Positions 1 to 10,527 are shown, counted from the stretch's first letter. The stretch is DNA of 64,000 nt from Caulobacteraceae bacterium PMMR1 (GCA_000733915.1 JPOM01000001.1:1612001-1676000); one strand, 5' to 3'. Program-made: numbers and translations. The notes: generated by a model from the letters alone, not told the origin.

Positions 1-390
1 CTCGACGGGGAACAGCTTGCAGAGCGCGTGGCCGGCCTCCAGCGCCGCCAGGGCCTCGGTGGGCGTCGCCACCCCGGGCAGAAGCGGCGCCAGCGCGGCG
101 CGGGAGACCTGAGGACTGAAGCCCGGGCTGACGAGAAAGCGGGCGCCCGCCCGGGCCGCGGCTTCCGCCTGGGCAGGGGTCAGCACCGTGCCCGCGCCCA
201 CGACAGCGCCCTCGACCTCGCCGGCGATGCGCCGCAAAGCGTCCAGCGCCGCAGGCGTGCGGAGCGTGATCTCGAGCACCGGCAGGCCGCCCTCGACCAG
301 GGCGCGGGCCAGGGGCGCGGCCGAGGCGGCGTCCTCGATCACCAGCACCGGCACGACCGGGGCCAGGCCCAGCATCTGTTCCAGCGTCAT
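1..390 (-). CDS. eda: KDPG aldolase (partial, runs off left edge)
   Basis: Cleaves 2-keto-3-deoxy-6-phosphogluconate to pyruvate and glyceraldehyde-3-phosphate, the last step of the Entner-Doudoroff pathway. Reading from the ATG at 390 the protein starts [20 protein letters not shown] and contains the family segments [28 protein letters not shown] and KLFPVE; the last holds the Schiff-base lysine region. About 130 residues are present of a usual ~205-215; the C-terminus lies outside the window. The start overlaps the pgl stop as ATGA, so translation is probably coupled in a zwf-pgl-eda operon. Confidence 0.93.
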   Translation of the reverse strand, partial: MTLEQMLGLAPVVPVLVIEDAASAAPLARALVEGGLPVLEITLRTPAALDALRRIAGEVEGAVVGAGTVLTPAQAEAAARAGARFLVSPGFSPQVSRAALAPLLPGVATPTEALAALEAGHALCKLFPVE

Positions 391-1133
391 GGGCTTTCCT
401 CCGCCGTCCAGAAGACCTCCACCGGTGCGCGGGCGTGGGCGAAGACCGCGCCGATGGGCAGGGCGCGATCATCCTCGCCGGCGAGAACGGCGTTGAGCGT
501 CGCGCGCTTGGCTCCGCCGGCGATCGCCAGCAGCACGGCCTCAGCGCCGGCGATCTCGGGCAGGGTAAGCGTCAGCCGCGCCTGGGCCGGGGCCGGGGCG
601 TGCGGCTGGACGGCGAGGCAGCGGCGCGGCGTCAGGGGGTCGAGGCCCTGCGCCAGTTCCGGCGTGTCCGGAAACAGCGAGGCCGTATGCCCGTCCTGCC
701 CCATGCCGAGCAGGACCGCGTCGAAGGGACGTGGGCGCGCAAGAAGCCGGGCGTCCGCCGCCGCTGCGGCGGCGACGATGTCCGGCGCGTCGCTCCATAG
801 CCGCTCCAGCCGCGCCGCCGCGCCGGGCCCGGCGCTGAGCGCGCGTCGCACCATGCGTGCGTTGCTGAGCGGGTCCTCGGGCGCAACCCAGCGCTCGTCC
901 GTCAAGGTCAGGCGCACCCGGTCCCACGGCAGGTCGCGCGCGCCCAGGCGGCGATAGGCCGGCTCGGGCGTGCGCCCGCCGGAAAGGGCCAGCAGCGCCT
1001 CGCCGGACCGCGCGACCGCGCGCTCCACCTCGCCCGCCAGGCGCAGCGCGACCGCCTCGGCCAGCGCCGCCAGCGACGGCAGTTCGACGAGCTGAGCCCG
1101 CGCGCCCAGGCCGGCGGCGGCGACCTCACTCAT
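387..1133 (-). CDS. pgl: 6-phosphogluconolactonase
   Basis: Hydrolyses 6-phosphogluconolactone made by Zwf to 6-phosphogluconate in the cytoplasm. The 248-residue protein is of normal length and shows the DevB/Pgl family features [16 protein letters not shown] near residue 47, LTDERWV near 76, and [13 protein letters not shown] near 145. The start ATG lies inside the 3' end of zwf (8-base overlap) and the stop overlaps the eda start, so the three genes look like one tightly coupled Entner-Doudoroff operon. Confidence 0.95.
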   Translation of the reverse strand: MSEVAAAGLGARAQLVELPSLAALAEAVALRLAGEVERAVARSGEALLALSGGRTPEPAYRRLGARDLPWDRVRLTLTDERWVAPEDPLSNARMVRRALSAGPGAAARLERLWSDAPDIVAAAAAADARLLARPRPFDAVLLGMGQDGHTASLFPDTPELAQGLDPLTPRRCLAVQPHAPAPAQARLTLTLPEIAGAEAVLLAIAGGAKRATLNAVLAGEDDRALPIGAVFAHARAPVEVFWTAEESP

Positions 1134-2532
1134 TCCAGCTGCGTCCGAACTGGGCGATCAGGTTGTAGGCGGCCGAGGGCCCCCAGCTCCCGGGCTCGTA
1201 GGGCTTGCACCCCTGCCCCGCATGCGCCCAGGCCGCGCGGATGCCGTCGATCCAGGCCCAGGACGCCTCGACCTCGTCGCGCCGCACGAACAGGGTCGAG
1301 TTGTTGGCGATCACGTCGAGCAGCAGCCGCTCATAGGCGATCCGGCGACGCCCGCCGCCGAACGCCCGCGACAGGCTGAGGCTGAGCGGCAGGGGCGAGA
1401 GGCGGAAGCCCTCGCGGTCCAGACCGGGCGTCTTGTTCATGACCGTCAGCTGGATGTCCTCCTCCGGCTGCAGGTCGATCACCAGGCTGTTCGCCATCAG
1501 ATCCGCCCGGGCCGCGCCTGAGAAGATCGAGTGCGGCACCGGCTTGAAGCGGATCACGATCTGGGTGGTCTTCGACCCCAGCCGCTTGCCGGTCCGCAGG
1601 AAGAACGGCACCCCCGCCCAGCGCCAGTTGTCCACATAGGTGCAGAGCGCGACATAGGTCTCGGTGTCGGTCGGGCGGCCGCACTCCTGGGCATAGCCGC
1701 GGTACTGGCCGCGCACGGTCAGGTGGCTGACATCGCCTCGGGAGATGGGCCGAAGCGAGCGCAGGGTCTTGACCTTCTCATTGCGCACGCTGTCCGGATC
1801 GAGGCTGGCGGGCGGCTCCATCGCGACCAGGCACAGGAGCTGCAGCATGTGGTTTTGCAGCATGTCCCGAAGCGCGCCGAAGTCGTCGTAATACGGCCAG
1901 CGGTCGCCCACGCCCTCGCTTTCGGCCACTGTGATCTGGACGTGGTCGACGGACTGGCTGGTCCAGAGCGGCTCGAACAGCACATTGGCGAACCTCAGGG
2001 CGATCAGGTTCTGGACCGTCTCCTTCCCGAGGTAATGGTCGATCCGGTAGGTCCGGTCCTCGTGGAAGGCGCGCGCCACCGCGGCGTTGATCTGGCCCGA
2101 GCTCACGAGGTCCCGCCCGATCGGCTTTTCCAGCACGACCCGGTTGGGAGCTTCGCTCAGCCTTGCGCCGCGCAGCGTCTCGCAGATGGCGTCGAACAGG
2201 GTGGGCGATACCGCAAGGTAGAAGATCGTCTCCACCCCGCCGAGCCGAACCTTCAGCGCGCCTGCGCCTTCGGGCCGGGCGAGGTCGGCGGCGAGATAGT
2301 CGAGGCGGGCGGCGAACCGGCTCCAGACCGCCGCATCGAGCCCGCCCTCGGCCCTCGCCTCCACAGCCTCCCGCGCCAGCCGCACGAATCCGTCGCGGTC
2401 CAACGCCTGACGGGACAGGCCCACGACGCCGAGGTCCGCCGGCAAGAGGCCGTCCGCGTCCAGGAAGTAGAGCGCGGGCAGGAGCATGCGCCTGGCGAGG
2501 TCGCCCGTGCCGCCCGCGATGACGATCTTCAT
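1126..2532 (-). CDS. zwf: Glucose-6-phosphate dehydrogenase
   Basis: Oxidises glucose-6-phosphate with NAD(P)+, the entry step to the Entner-Doudoroff and pentose-phosphate routes. I chose the ATG at 2532 (MKIVIAGGTGDLARRML) because it starts directly before the Rossmann GxxGDLA loop; an upstream in-frame ATG would add 17 residues unlike the family. The active-site signature RIDHYLGKE is intact near residue 160. Length 468 residues, slightly short of the usual ~490. First gene of the zwf-pgl-eda set. Confidence 0.95.
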   Translation of the reverse strand: MKIVIAGGTGDLARRMLLPALYFLDADGLLPADLGVVGLSRQALDRDGFVRLAREAVEARAEGGLDAAVWSRFAARLDYLAADLARPEGAGALKVRLGGVETIFYLAVSPTLFDAICETLRGARLSEAPNRVVLEKPIGRDLVSSGQINAAVARAFHEDRTYRIDHYLGKETVQNLIALRFANVLFEPLWTSQSVDHVQITVAESEGVGDRWPYYDDFGALRDMLQNHMLQLLCLVAMEPPASLDPDSVRNEKVKTLRSLRPISRGDVSHLTVRGQYRGYAQECGRPTDTETYVALCTYVDNWRWAGVPFFLRTGKRLGSKTTQIVIRFKPVPHSIFSGAARADLMANSLVIDLQPEEDIQLTVMNKTPGLDREGFRLSPLPLSLSLSRAFGGGRRRIAYERLLLDVIANNSTLFVRRDEVEASWAWIDGIRAAWAHAGQGCKPYEPGSWGPSAAYNLIAQFGRSWNE

Positions 2533-2602
2533 GCCCGGTCTCCGCCCGTGCGCGGACACTAGTGAAGCCCCCGTCCGCCGCAAGCGTCGCCCACGCCCGC
2601 GC

Positions 2603-4147
2603 CTACTGCGGCAGGGGGACTGCGCCGAACCCGATCTTTAGCGTCTCGGCCTCTTCCAGAATCTGCGCCCGGCGCTCAGACGTCATCGCCGCGGCGGAGC
2701 GGTAGATCACCCCCATGCGCGGGTTGCCGGCCAGCCGCTCGCGGTTTCGCAGGATGAAGTCCCAGTAGAGGATGTTGAAGGGACAGGCGTCCGGCCCCGC
2801 CTTCGCCTTCACGTCGTAGCGGCAACTCCCGCAATAGTTCGACATGCGATCGATATAGGCGCCAGACGCCGCATAGGGCTTGGTGCCCATGACCCCGCCG
2901 TCCGCGAAGGTCGCCATGCCGTGCGTATTGGGCAGCTCTACCCACTCATAAGCGTCGGCATAGACGACCATGTACCAGTCGTTGATGTCCGGCGGGCGCA
3001 CGCCCAGCAGCATCGCCAGATTGCCGGTGACCATCAGTCGCTGGATGTGGTGCGCATAGGCGTGGTCGCGCGTGACCTCCACGACATCGCGGACGCAGGC
3101 CATGTCGGTCTGCGCCGACCAGTAGAACCAGGGCAGGGCCCGGTCGGCGGCCAGCGCGTTCCTGAGCTTGTACTCGGGCATCTTCAGCCAGTAGATGCCG
3201 CGCACATACTCTCGCCAGCCGAGGATCTGGCGGATGAAGCCCTCCACGGCGTTGATCGGGGCGCGTCCGGCGCGGAACTCCGCCTCAGCGCGACGACATA
3301 CCTCGAGGGGATCGAGCAGGCCGAGGTTCATGGCCGCGGAGATATGGGCGTGCCACATCCAGGGCTCGCCCCGCGCCATGAAGTCCTGGAAGTCGCCGAA
3401 CGTCGGCAGGCCGTTCGCCAGGAAGTCGGCCAGCACCTTGTCCGCCGCCTCCGCCGTGACCGCGTATTCGAAGCGGTCCAGCGTGCCGAAGTTGTCCGGA
3501 AACCAGCGGCGCACATCGGCGATCGCGCCCTCGGTCACGCTGTCCAGAGGCGGCACGTAGCGGGGCGGCGGGCGCAGGCCCTTGGGCGGGCGCTTGCGGT
3601 TCTCCGCGTCGTAGTTCCAGCGGCCGCCCACCGGCTTGCCGCCGTCCATCAGCAGGCCGGTCTCGCGGCGCATCTTGCGATAGAAGAACTCCATCACGAG
3701 GTTGGCCTTGTCCGCCGCCCACCGCCTGAAGCGCGCGTGCGAGCAGATGAAGCGGTCGTCCTCGCGGACCTCCACGGGCAGGCCCAGCCGTTCGTGCAGC
3801 GTCAGGAGCTCCTGCTGCAGGCCCCACTTGCCGCATTCGGTGAGGACCACGCGCTCGAAGTCGCGCCCGGCCAGAGCGCGCCTCAGCTCGCCTTCCAAGT
3901 CCTGGGTGTTCTCCGGATCGTCGAGGCGCACGTAGCGCACCCGCACGCCGCGCCTGCTCAGACGCTCGGCGAAATGGCGCATGCCCGCGTAGACCAGCAC
4001 GAGCTTCTGCTTGTGGAAGCTGTGGAAGGTCGACTCCCGCCGCACCTCCGCCATCAGCACCTCGTCCCGAGCGGGATCGAGGTCGTTCAGGGCGGAGAGC
4101 GTGTCGGTGAGCTGGTCGCCCATGACCAGCCGGAGCGCGCCGGGCAT
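2603..4147 (-). CDS. FeS-type photolyase/cryptochrome-related protein (PhrB/DPRP family)
   Basis: A 514-residue member of the deoxyribodipyrimidine photolyase-related family (iron-sulfur bacterial cryptochromes and photolyases; characterised members repair (6-4) photoproducts). It starts LRLVMGDQL, typical of the family N-terminal Rossmann domain. The C-terminal FAD domain includes the DINDWYMVVYADAYEWVELP stretch. Cysteines in MSNYCGSCRYDVK and GPDACPFN are where the family binds a 4Fe-4S cluster; all look present. It lies 44 bases downstream of the EipA-like gene on the same strand. Together with the class I photolyase at 23215 this cell has two light-driven repair proteins. Exact lesion specificity is inferred. 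Confidence 0.88.
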   Translation of the reverse strand: MPGALRLVMGDQLTDTLSALNDLDPARDEVLMAEVRRESTFHSFHKQKLVLVYAGMRHFAERLSRRGVRVRYVRLDDPENTQDLEGELRRALAGRDFERVVLTECGKWGLQQELLTLHERLGLPVEVREDDRFICSHARFRRWAADKANLVMEFFYRKMRRETGLLMDGGKPVGGRWNYDAENRKRPPKGLRPPPRYVPPLDSVTEGAIADVRRWFPDNFGTLDRFEYAVTAEAADKVLADFLANGLPTFGDFQDFMARGEPWMWHAHISAAMNLGLLDPLEVCRRAEAEFRAGRAPINAVEGFIRQILGWREYVRGIYWLKMPEYKLRNALAADRALPWFYWSAQTDMACVRDVVEVTRDHAYAHHIQRLMVTGNLAMLLGVRPPDINDWYMVVYADAYEWVELPNTHGMATFADGGVMGTKPYAASGAYIDRMSNYCGSCRYDVKAKAGPDACPFNILYWDFILRNRERLAGNPRMGVIYRSAAAMTSERRAQILEEAETLKIGFGAVPLPQ

Positions 4148-4191
4148 CGAGGGGGGTTAGCAGCGCCTCCGCCCAGAGCCAAGCTCGGCCG

Positions 4192-4887
4192 CTAGAACGG
4201 CAGCAGGTGGCGGGTGCGGCTGTAGCTGAGATAGCCGACGTTGGCGCCCAGGCGCAGGCCGAGCCCGGCGCGGATGGGGGCTAGCACGATGTCGTCGGCG
4301 CGCTGGTAGTTCACGCCCAGGCCGCCGATCAGATAGGCCGAGCCTTCGACCCCGGGGAACCGGCGGAAGATGGCGTCCGGGTAGTGCAGATTATAGCACA
4401 GGGTGAACACCCGGCTGGCGTTGCCGCCGAGGTCCCAGCCGATCGAGGGCCCCTGCCAGAAGACCCGCTGGGTCGGGCGGTTCTTCATGTAGAGCAGGCC
4501 TTTGCCGTAGCGCGCGCCGATGGTGATCGCCGCCGAGGCCTCCTCCCCCGCGATATAGCCGGTCGGACGCCCGTTCTCGGCGAAGAGGCGCTCCACCACG
4601 CTGCCGGCGGCCTCCGCCGTCACGCCCAGGAAGTCGGAAACCTGGTTGACGATCTCCTCCCGCGAATAGGTCTCCGCGCGGGTGTTGGCGGGATACTCGG
4701 CCGTGTGATCGGGCGGGGCGGGATAGCTCGCGGGCGGCGGCTCAGGGGGCGGCGGATAGGCCCCCTGCTGGGTCGTGGTGGACGGATAGGGTTGCGAGGA
4801 CGGTGCGCTTTGGCCCCGCGCCGCGTCGGCCAGCACGAAGCTGGCGCCGGAGGCGAGGCTGGTCAGGATGAGGCTGCGCCGGTCCAT
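4192..4887 (-). CDS. DUF1134 / EipA-like periplasmic envelope protein
   Basis: 231 residues with an N-terminal export signal (MDRRSLILTSLASGASFVLADAARG region), a Pro/Tyr/Ser-rich linker to about residue 70, then a compact glycine-rich domain matching DUF1134. The Brucella member EipA is periplasmic and needed for envelope integrity; that role here is by family. The linker rich in PPPPEPPPASYPAPP may be a flexible spacer. Starts 152 bases from the divergent lepA start, so promoters for both probably share that gap. Confidence 0.8.
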   Translation of the reverse strand: MDRRSLILTSLASGASFVLADAARGQSAPSSQPYPSTTTQQGAYPPPPEPPPASYPAPPDHTAEYPANTRAETYSREEIVNQVSDFLGVTAEAAGSVVERLFAENGRPTGYIAGEEASAAITIGARYGKGLLYMKNRPTQRVFWQGPSIGWDLGGNASRVFTLCYNLHYPDAIFRRFPGVEGSAYLIGGLGVNYQRADDIVLAPIRAGLGLRLGANVGYLSYSRTRHLLPF

Positions 4888-5039
4888 CCGCGTGAACTCC
4901 GTCGAAATCCGTTGAGCCGTCCCCCGCCCTGTCTCGCCCGACCCGTCTTAACGGCTCGTGAACCATGCCTCGAAGGCGAGGGTGAGGCGCGACCACGCCC
5001 CGCCCTCGCGTGCGGCGCACAATGTGCTAAGCGCGCCCG

Positions 5040-6842
5040 ATGTTCCCCATCGAGCGAATCCGCAACTTCTCCGTGGTCGCCCACATCGACCACGGCAAGT
5101 CCACTCTCTCCGACCGCCTGATCCAGGAGACCGGCGGCCTCTCCGCCCGGGAGATGAAGGAGCAGGTGCTCGATAACATGGAGCTGGAGCGCGAGCGGGG
5201 CATCACCATTAAGGCCCAGACCGTGCGCCTGAGCTACAAGGCGGCCGATGGTCTCGACTATGTGCTGAACCTGATCGACACCCCCGGTCACGTCGACTTC
5301 GCCTACGAGGTCTCGCGCTCCCTGGCCGCCTGCGAGGGCTCGCTGCTGGTCGTGGACGCCAGCCAGGGCGTGGAGGCCCAGACGCTCGCCAACGTCTATC
5401 AGGCCATCGACAACGGCCACGAGATTGTGCCGGTCCTGAACAAGATCGACCTGCCCGCCGCCGACGTGGAGCGGGTGCGCGCCCAGATCGAGGATGTGAT
5501 CGGGCTGGACGCCTCAGACGCGGTGCTGGCGTCGGGAAAGACCGGCCTCGGCATCAAAGACGTGCTGGAGGCCATCGTCACCCGCCTGCCCCCGCCCAAG
5601 GGCGACCCGGACGCGCCGCTCAAGGCCTTGCTTGTGGACGCCTGGTACGACGCCTACCTCGGCGTCGTGGTGCTGGTGCGGGTCATGGACGGCGTGCTGA
5701 GGCCCGGCCAGCAGATCCGCCTCATGCAGACCGGCGCCAGCTATCGCGTCGAGCGCCTGGGCGTATTCCGTCCCGCCAACACGCCGGTGGAGGCGCTAGG
5801 CCCCGGGGAGATCGGCTACTTCACCGCCGCGATCAAGGAAGTCGCGGACGCCGCCGTGGGCGACACCCTGACCGACGAGCGCCGCCCCACCTCGCAGCCC
5901 CTGGCCGGCTTCCGCGAAGTGCAGCCGGTGGTGTTCTGCGGCCTGTTTCCTGTGGACGCCGCCCAGTTCGAGGACCTGCGCGCCGCAGTCGGGCGTCTTC
6001 GGCTCAACGACGCCTCCTTCACCTTCGAGATGGAGACCAGCGCGGCCCTGGGCTTCGGCTTCCGTTGCGGATTCCTCGGCCTGCTGCACCTGGAGATCGT
6101 GCAGGAGCGCCTGGCGCGGGAGTTCAACCTCGATCTGATCGCGACGTCGCCGAGCGTGGTCTACAAGATCACCCTGACGAACGGCGAGGTGATGGAGCTC
6201 CACAATCCGGCCGACATGCCCGACCCGGTCAAGATCGAGCACATCGAGGAGCCGTGGATCAAGGCGACCATCTTCACCCCCGACGAGTACCTCGGCAGCG
6301 TGATCAAGCTCTGCCAGGACCGCCGGGGTGAGCAGCGGGAGCTATCCTACGTCGGCTCGCGCGCCATGGTGGTCTACGACCTGCCGCTGAACGAAGTGGT
6401 GTTCGACTTCTACGATCGGCTGAAGTCGATCTCGAAGGGCTATGCCTCCTTCGACTATGCCATCGAGGGCTATCGCCAGGGGGACCTGGTGAAGATGTCG
6501 ATCCTGGTGAACGGCGAGCCGGTCGACGCCCTCTCCATGCTCGTGCACCGCCAGCGCGCCGAGATGCGCGGCCGCGGCATGGTCGAGAAGATGAAGGACC
6601 TCATCCCCCCGCACCTGTTCCAGATCCCGATCCAGGCGGCCATCGGCGGCAAGGTGATCGCGCGCGAGACGGTGCGGGCGCTGCGCAAGGACGTGACCGC
6701 CAAATGCTACGGCGGCGACGCCAGCCGCAAGCGCAAGCTCCTCGACAAGCAGAAGGAGGGCAAGAAGCGCATGCGCCAGTTCGGCAAGGTCGAGATCCCG
6801 CAGGAGGCCTTCATCGCGGCGCTGAAGATGGACGCGGACTGA
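5040..6842 (+). CDS. lepA: Elongation factor 4 (ribosome back-translocase)
   Basis: Cytoplasmic translational GTPase that back-translocates stalled ribosomes. At 600 residues it has normal LepA length. G-domain motifs are intact: AHIDHGKST (P-loop, near residue 14), DTPGH (near 80) and NKID (near 134). The C-terminal LepA-specific region ending in [19 protein letters not shown] is present, which separates it from EF-G. Transcribed alone; the upstream gap is shared with the DUF1134 gene. Confidence 0.97.
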   Translation: MFPIERIRNFSVVAHIDHGKSTLSDRLIQETGGLSAREMKEQVLDNMELERERGITIKAQTVRLSYKAADGLDYVLNLIDTPGHVDFAYEVSRSLAACEGSLLVVDASQGVEAQTLANVYQAIDNGHEIVPVLNKIDLPAADVERVRAQIEDVIGLDASDAVLASGKTGLGIKDVLEAIVTRLPPPKGDPDAPLKALLVDAWYDAYLGVVVLVRVMDGVLRPGQQIRLMQTGASYRVERLGVFRPANTPVEALGPGEIGYFTAAIKEVADAAVGDTLTDERRPTSQPLAGFREVQPVVFCGLFPVDAAQFEDLRAAVGRLRLNDASFTFEMETSAALGFGFRCGFLGLLHLEIVQERLAREFNLDLIATSPSVVYKITLTNGEVMELHNPADMPDPVKIEHIEEPWIKATIFTPDEYLGSVIKLCQDRRGEQRELSYVGSRAMVVYDLPLNEVVFDFYDRLKSISKGYASFDYAIEGYRQGDLVKMSILVNGEPVDALSMLVHRQRAEMRGRGMVEKMKDLIPPHLFQIPIQAAIGGKVIARETVRALRKDVTAKCYGGDASRKRKLLDKQKEGKKRMRQFGKVEIPQEAFIAALKMDAD

Positions 6843-6848
6843 CGGCGC

Positions 6849-8074
6849 TTAAAGGACGCCGCGCCTCCTTAGCGCCTCCAGCTCTTCGAGCGTGAGGCCG
6901 AGATCGCCGCAGAACACCTCGAAGTTGTGCTGGCCGACGGTGTCGGGGCGCGGCGGCGCACCCCGCCAGGGGTCTCGGAGAAGCGGGGAAAGGCGTCCTG
7001 CATGCGCAGGTCGTCGAAGCGGGGATGGGGAACGCGGACCACCGCGCCCGCGCCGCCACGTGCGGGTCGGCCAGGATGTCGGGGCCTTGTAGATGCGGCC
7101 GACGGGCACCTGGGCATCGAGCATGGCGGCCTCGACCTCCGCCACGGTGCGCGTGCGGGTCCAGTCGGCGATGAGGGCGTCGAGCTCGGCCTGGTGCTCG
7201 CCGCGGGCGCGGTGGGTGGCGAAGCGCGGATCGCGCGTCCAGCCCTCCTGCCCCACGGCCTTGGCCAGGCGGGCGAAGATCGCCTCGCCGTTGCCGCCGA
7301 TCAGGATATCGCCGTCGGAGCAGGGGTAGGCGTTGGACGGCGCGATGCCCGGCAAGTAGGAGCCCGACCGCTCGCGCGTGACCCCGCCACCGTATACTCC
7401 GGGATCAGGGCCTCCATGACCTGCAGCACCGACTCGTAGAGCGCGCTGTCGATCACCTGCCCACGGCCGCTCCGCTGGCGATGGTGCAGCGCGGCCAGCA
7501 CGCCCATGCAGCCGTAGGTCGCCGCCAGGCTGTCGCCGATGGAGACGCCCATGCGCGCGGGCGGCCGGTCGGGCTCGCCCACCAGGTTGCGCCAGCCGCC
7601 CATCGCCTCTCCGATCAGGCCGTAGCCCACGCGCTGGGCATAGGGCCCGGTCTGGCCGTAGCCGGACATGCGCGCCACGATCAGGCGGGGGTTGTCGGCG
7701 AGCAAGGTGTCGGGCCCGAGGCCCCAGCCCTCCAGCGCGCCCGGGCGGAAGTTCTCCACCAGCACGTCGGCGGTCGCGATCAGGCGGCGCGCCAGGGCCT
7801 GGCCCTCGCCCTGGCGCAGGTCGAGGGAGACGGAGCGCTTGTTGCGCGCGATCACCTCCCACCAGACCGGCGCGCCGTTGCCCCAGGCGCGCATGGGGTC
7901 CCCCGCCCCGGGCGCCTCGACCTTGATCACATCCGCGCCCATGTCGCCCAGGAGCTGGCCGCAGAAGGGGCCGGCGATCAGCTGACCCATCTCAACCACG
8001 CGCAGCCCCTTGAGCGGGCCGGTGTTGGCAGGGCCGGCGTCGCCCGGGCCGGCGTCGGAAGCCCCGTCGGTCAT
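6849..8074 (-). pseudogene. CaiB/BaiF family CoA-transferase, broken by four single-base shifts
   Basis: Family III CoA-transferase, moving CoA between carboxylic acids; substrate unknown. From ATG 8074 the protein reads well through LKGLRVVEMGQLIAGPFCGQ, the catalytic-Asp region and the MSGYGQTGPYA segment. It then needs one added base near 7382-7385, near 7080, near 7047-7049 and near 6944 to keep frame; with those, the C-terminus reads continuously to EELEALRRRGVL. All four changes are losses of one C on the plus strand, two in the same context (TCGGGG where TCCGGGG is expected). No large gap or in-frame nonsense is otherwise seen. Either a recent pseudogene or sequencing error; see findings. 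Confidence 0.75.
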
Positions 8075-8163
8075 GCGCAGCGAAGGTCGCGCCCGGTGGC
8101 GGCGAGCGCGACCCGCGCCGCCGCTGCAACGGCTGAGCCGACGAACTGGATCAGGCAGCTCAT
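8071..8163 (-). CDS. Possible 30-residue small ORF upstream of the CoA-transferase
   Basis: An ATG at 8163 opens a 30-codon frame (MSCLIQFVGSAVAAAARVAL...) with a hydrophobic, alanine-rich sequence. It stops with TGA overlapping the CoA-transferase ATG (ATGA), a pattern of translational coupling. I know no family for it and see no strong ribosome binding site; it may be chance. Confidence 0.2.
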   Translation of the reverse strand: MSCLIQFVGSAVAAAARVALAATGRDLRCA

Positions 8164-8286
8164 GCCCGCACCGTCCGGCCCCGTCGCCCCGCGTCAAGCC
8201 AGCCCTGAGCCGCGCCGCGGCGCTTGCGGTCCCGGCGCGAAGCGGGCTCTAAGGCGGCCCACCGAGCCAAAGCCTGGAGGCGACCC

Positions 8287-9711
8287 ATGATCCGCGCGCG
8301 CAAAGCCCGCATGGTGGCGACCCTCGGGCCGGCCAGCCGCGCCCCCGACAAGGTGCTGGCCCTGGCCGAGGCCGGCGTCGACGTGTTCCGCCTGAACTTC
8401 AGCCACGGCGTCCAGGAGGATCACGCCCGGGCGCTCGAAGCCGTGCGCGCGGCGGAGGCGACGCTCGGCCGCCCTCTCGGCGCATTGGCCGATCTGCAGG
8501 GGCCAAAGCTTCGCATCGGCGCCTTCGACACCGGTTTCGTGAGCCTGGAGCCGCACCAGAGCTTCCGGCTGGATCTTGATCCGACGCCCGGCGACCAGCA
8601 CCGCGTCGGCCTGCCCCATCCCCAGCTCTTCAAAGCCATGACGCCCGGATCGGTGCTGCTGCTCGACGACGGCAAGGTGCGCCTGAAGGTGACGCGCTGC
8701 GACGATCACTCCGCCGACACCGAGGTGCTGGTCGCGGGCAAACTGTCCGACCGCAAGGGCATCGCGCTGCCGGGTTCGGTCATCCCCATGGCCGCCATGA
8801 CGGACAAGGACCACTCCGACCTGAACTTCGCCCTCAGGATCGGGGTCGATTGGGTGGCGCTCTCGTTCGTGCAGCGCCCGGCCGACATGGCGGACCTGCG
8901 CAAGCTGGTGCAGGGGCGCGCGGCGGTGATGGCCAAGATCGAGAAGCCCTCCGCGCTCGCGGACCTCGAGGCGATCTTGGACCTCTGCGACGGGGTGATG
9001 GTGGCCCGCGGCGACCTCGGCGTGGAGCTCGAGCCCGAGGAGGTGCCCCCCGCCCAGAAGACGATCCTGCGCGCGGCCAGGCGGCGGGGCGTCCCGGTGA
9101 TCGTGGCGACCCAGATGCTGGAGAGCATGATCACCAGCGCCACCCCGACCCGGGCGGAGGCGTCCGACGTGGCCAACGCGGTCTACGAGGGCGCCGACGC
9201 CCTGATGCTGTCGGCGGAGACGGCGTCCGGCCAATATCCGTTGGAGTCCGTGCGCATGATGAACCGCATCATCGAGCGCACCGAGCGGGACCCGCGCTGG
9301 CCCGGCCTGATGGACGCAGAGCATCCGTCGCTGGAGGACGACGACGCCGACGCGATCGTGGCGGCGGCCCGGCGAGCGGCGGAGAGCTCGTCCACGGCTT
9401 GCCTGGTCGCCTTCACCGCCCGGGGCGCCTCGGCCCGGCGCATGGCGCGGGAGCGACCGCTGCAGCCGGTGCTCGCCCTTACGCCCTCGCCCGATACGGC
9501 GCGACGCCTGGCGCTGGTCTGGGGGCTGGAGCCGCGGGTCGTGCGCGACCCGACGGACCTTGAGGACATGACCTCCCAGGCGGTGGAGGAAGCCGTGCGG
9601 CTGGGCGTGGCGCCGCCGCTGGGGCGCATCCTGATCGTGGCTGGGGTGCCGTTCGGCTCGCCCGGCTCGACGAACCTGCTCCGCCTCGCCCACGCCCCCT
9701 GGAAGGGCTGA
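8287..9711 (+). CDS. pyk: Pyruvate kinase
   Basis: Converts phosphoenolpyruvate and ADP to pyruvate and ATP. The ATG at 8287 follows GGAGGCGACCC, a good ribosome binding site, and starts MIRARKARMVATLGPAS as in other pyruvate kinases. 474 residues. Landmarks: RLNFSHG, substrate loop AKIEKPSAL, MVARGDLGVE, and TQMLESMITSATPTRAEASDVANAV, the family signature area with Thr/Ser and Mg2+-binding acidic residues. Monocistronic. Confidence 0.96.
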   Translation: MIRARKARMVATLGPASRAPDKVLALAEAGVDVFRLNFSHGVQEDHARALEAVRAAEATLGRPLGALADLQGPKLRIGAFDTGFVSLEPHQSFRLDLDPTPGDQHRVGLPHPQLFKAMTPGSVLLLDDGKVRLKVTRCDDHSADTEVLVAGKLSDRKGIALPGSVIPMAAMTDKDHSDLNFALRIGVDWVALSFVQRPADMADLRKLVQGRAAVMAKIEKPSALADLEAILDLCDGVMVARGDLGVELEPEEVPPAQKTILRAARRRGVPVIVATQMLESMITSATPTRAEASDVANAVYEGADALMLSAETASGQYPLESVRMMNRIIERTERDPRWPGLMDAEHPSLEDDDADAIVAAARRAAESSSTACLVAFTARGASARRMARERPLQPVLALTPSPDTARRLALVWGLEPRVVRDPTDLEDMTSQAVEEAVRLGVAPPLGRILIVAGVPFGSPGSTNLLRLAHAPWKG

Positions 9712-9714
9712 GCG

Positions 9715-10527
9715 GACCGGTTGAGCGCGACCGGCTCCGGCCACGCGGCGGGTCGGCGAGGACGCGGTTTCCGCGGCGAGGTCGCGGACCTGCGAGACCG
9801 CGAGGCTCTGCTCGGAGCTCGCGCAGGCTCCATTTGTAGTAGAGAAATCCCCTCCAGCAGAACATGCCCTCGGCGAAGTCCGCCGGCTCCATGCGCATGG
9901 TGAGCCGCAGCGGCTCCATGTCGGCGGAGGCCGTGTTGGACAGGATCTTGGCCGCGAGGTTGGCCGCCGAGGCGTTGAAGGTCACGTCGCTGTTGAAGGT
10001 CAGACTGACCAGGTCGCGCACCTCCGCCTGCACGAAGGCGAACATGCGCTTCAGGTCGGCCTAGGAGATGTCGAAGTAGGCGGCGGCCGGGGAGAAGCCA
10101 TGCCGTTTCAGGTACTCGCGCAGCAGGAACGGGTCGAAAGACGGGATGGTGTCCAGCACCTCGAGCGCCGACGGTCATACGCGCTCTCGAGCGCCCCGCC
10201 TTGGCCCAGAATCGAACTCCGGATCGGCTCCCACCCCTTCTGGCCGATGAAGGCGTAGTGCCCTCCCGCCCGCAGGTCCGCGGAGTCGATCGGCAGCACG
10301 ATCTTGGTCGCCGACGTGCGAAAGCCGTCGAACAGGTCCGTCGCTTTGGCGCGCAGCCGGTGCTTGATGATCAGCGCGCGGTTCAGGGTGACGTTGCGGA
10401 AGAACGGCGGGTCGATCAGCTCGCCCTCGGTCTTCGCTTTGGCGTGAGCCTTGAGCAAGTTGAGGACGCGGCTGGTCGAGGCCGTCGTCTGCAAGTTGCT
10501 GAGACTGCGGACGGCGCGGTCCTTCAT
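9715..10527 (-). pseudogene. Decayed conserved hypothetical gene (frameshifts and internal amber codon)
   Basis: From ATG 10527 a convincing protein begins MKDRAVRSLSNLQTTASTSR and runs to about residue 118 (LGQGGALESAYD). It then requires one extra base near 10172 to continue as SALEVLDTIPSFDPFLLREY and meets an in-frame TAG near 10061-10063 (context YFDIS-stop-ADLKRMFAFVQ, probably a CAG to TAG change). It resumes as EVRDLVSLTFNSDVTFNASAAN through WRGFLYYKW, and breaks again near 9825. The 3' end cannot be placed because no stop follows in the last frame before the convergent pyk gene. I do not recognise the family. Mixed lesion types make true gene decay more likely than for the other broken genes. 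Confidence 0.55.
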
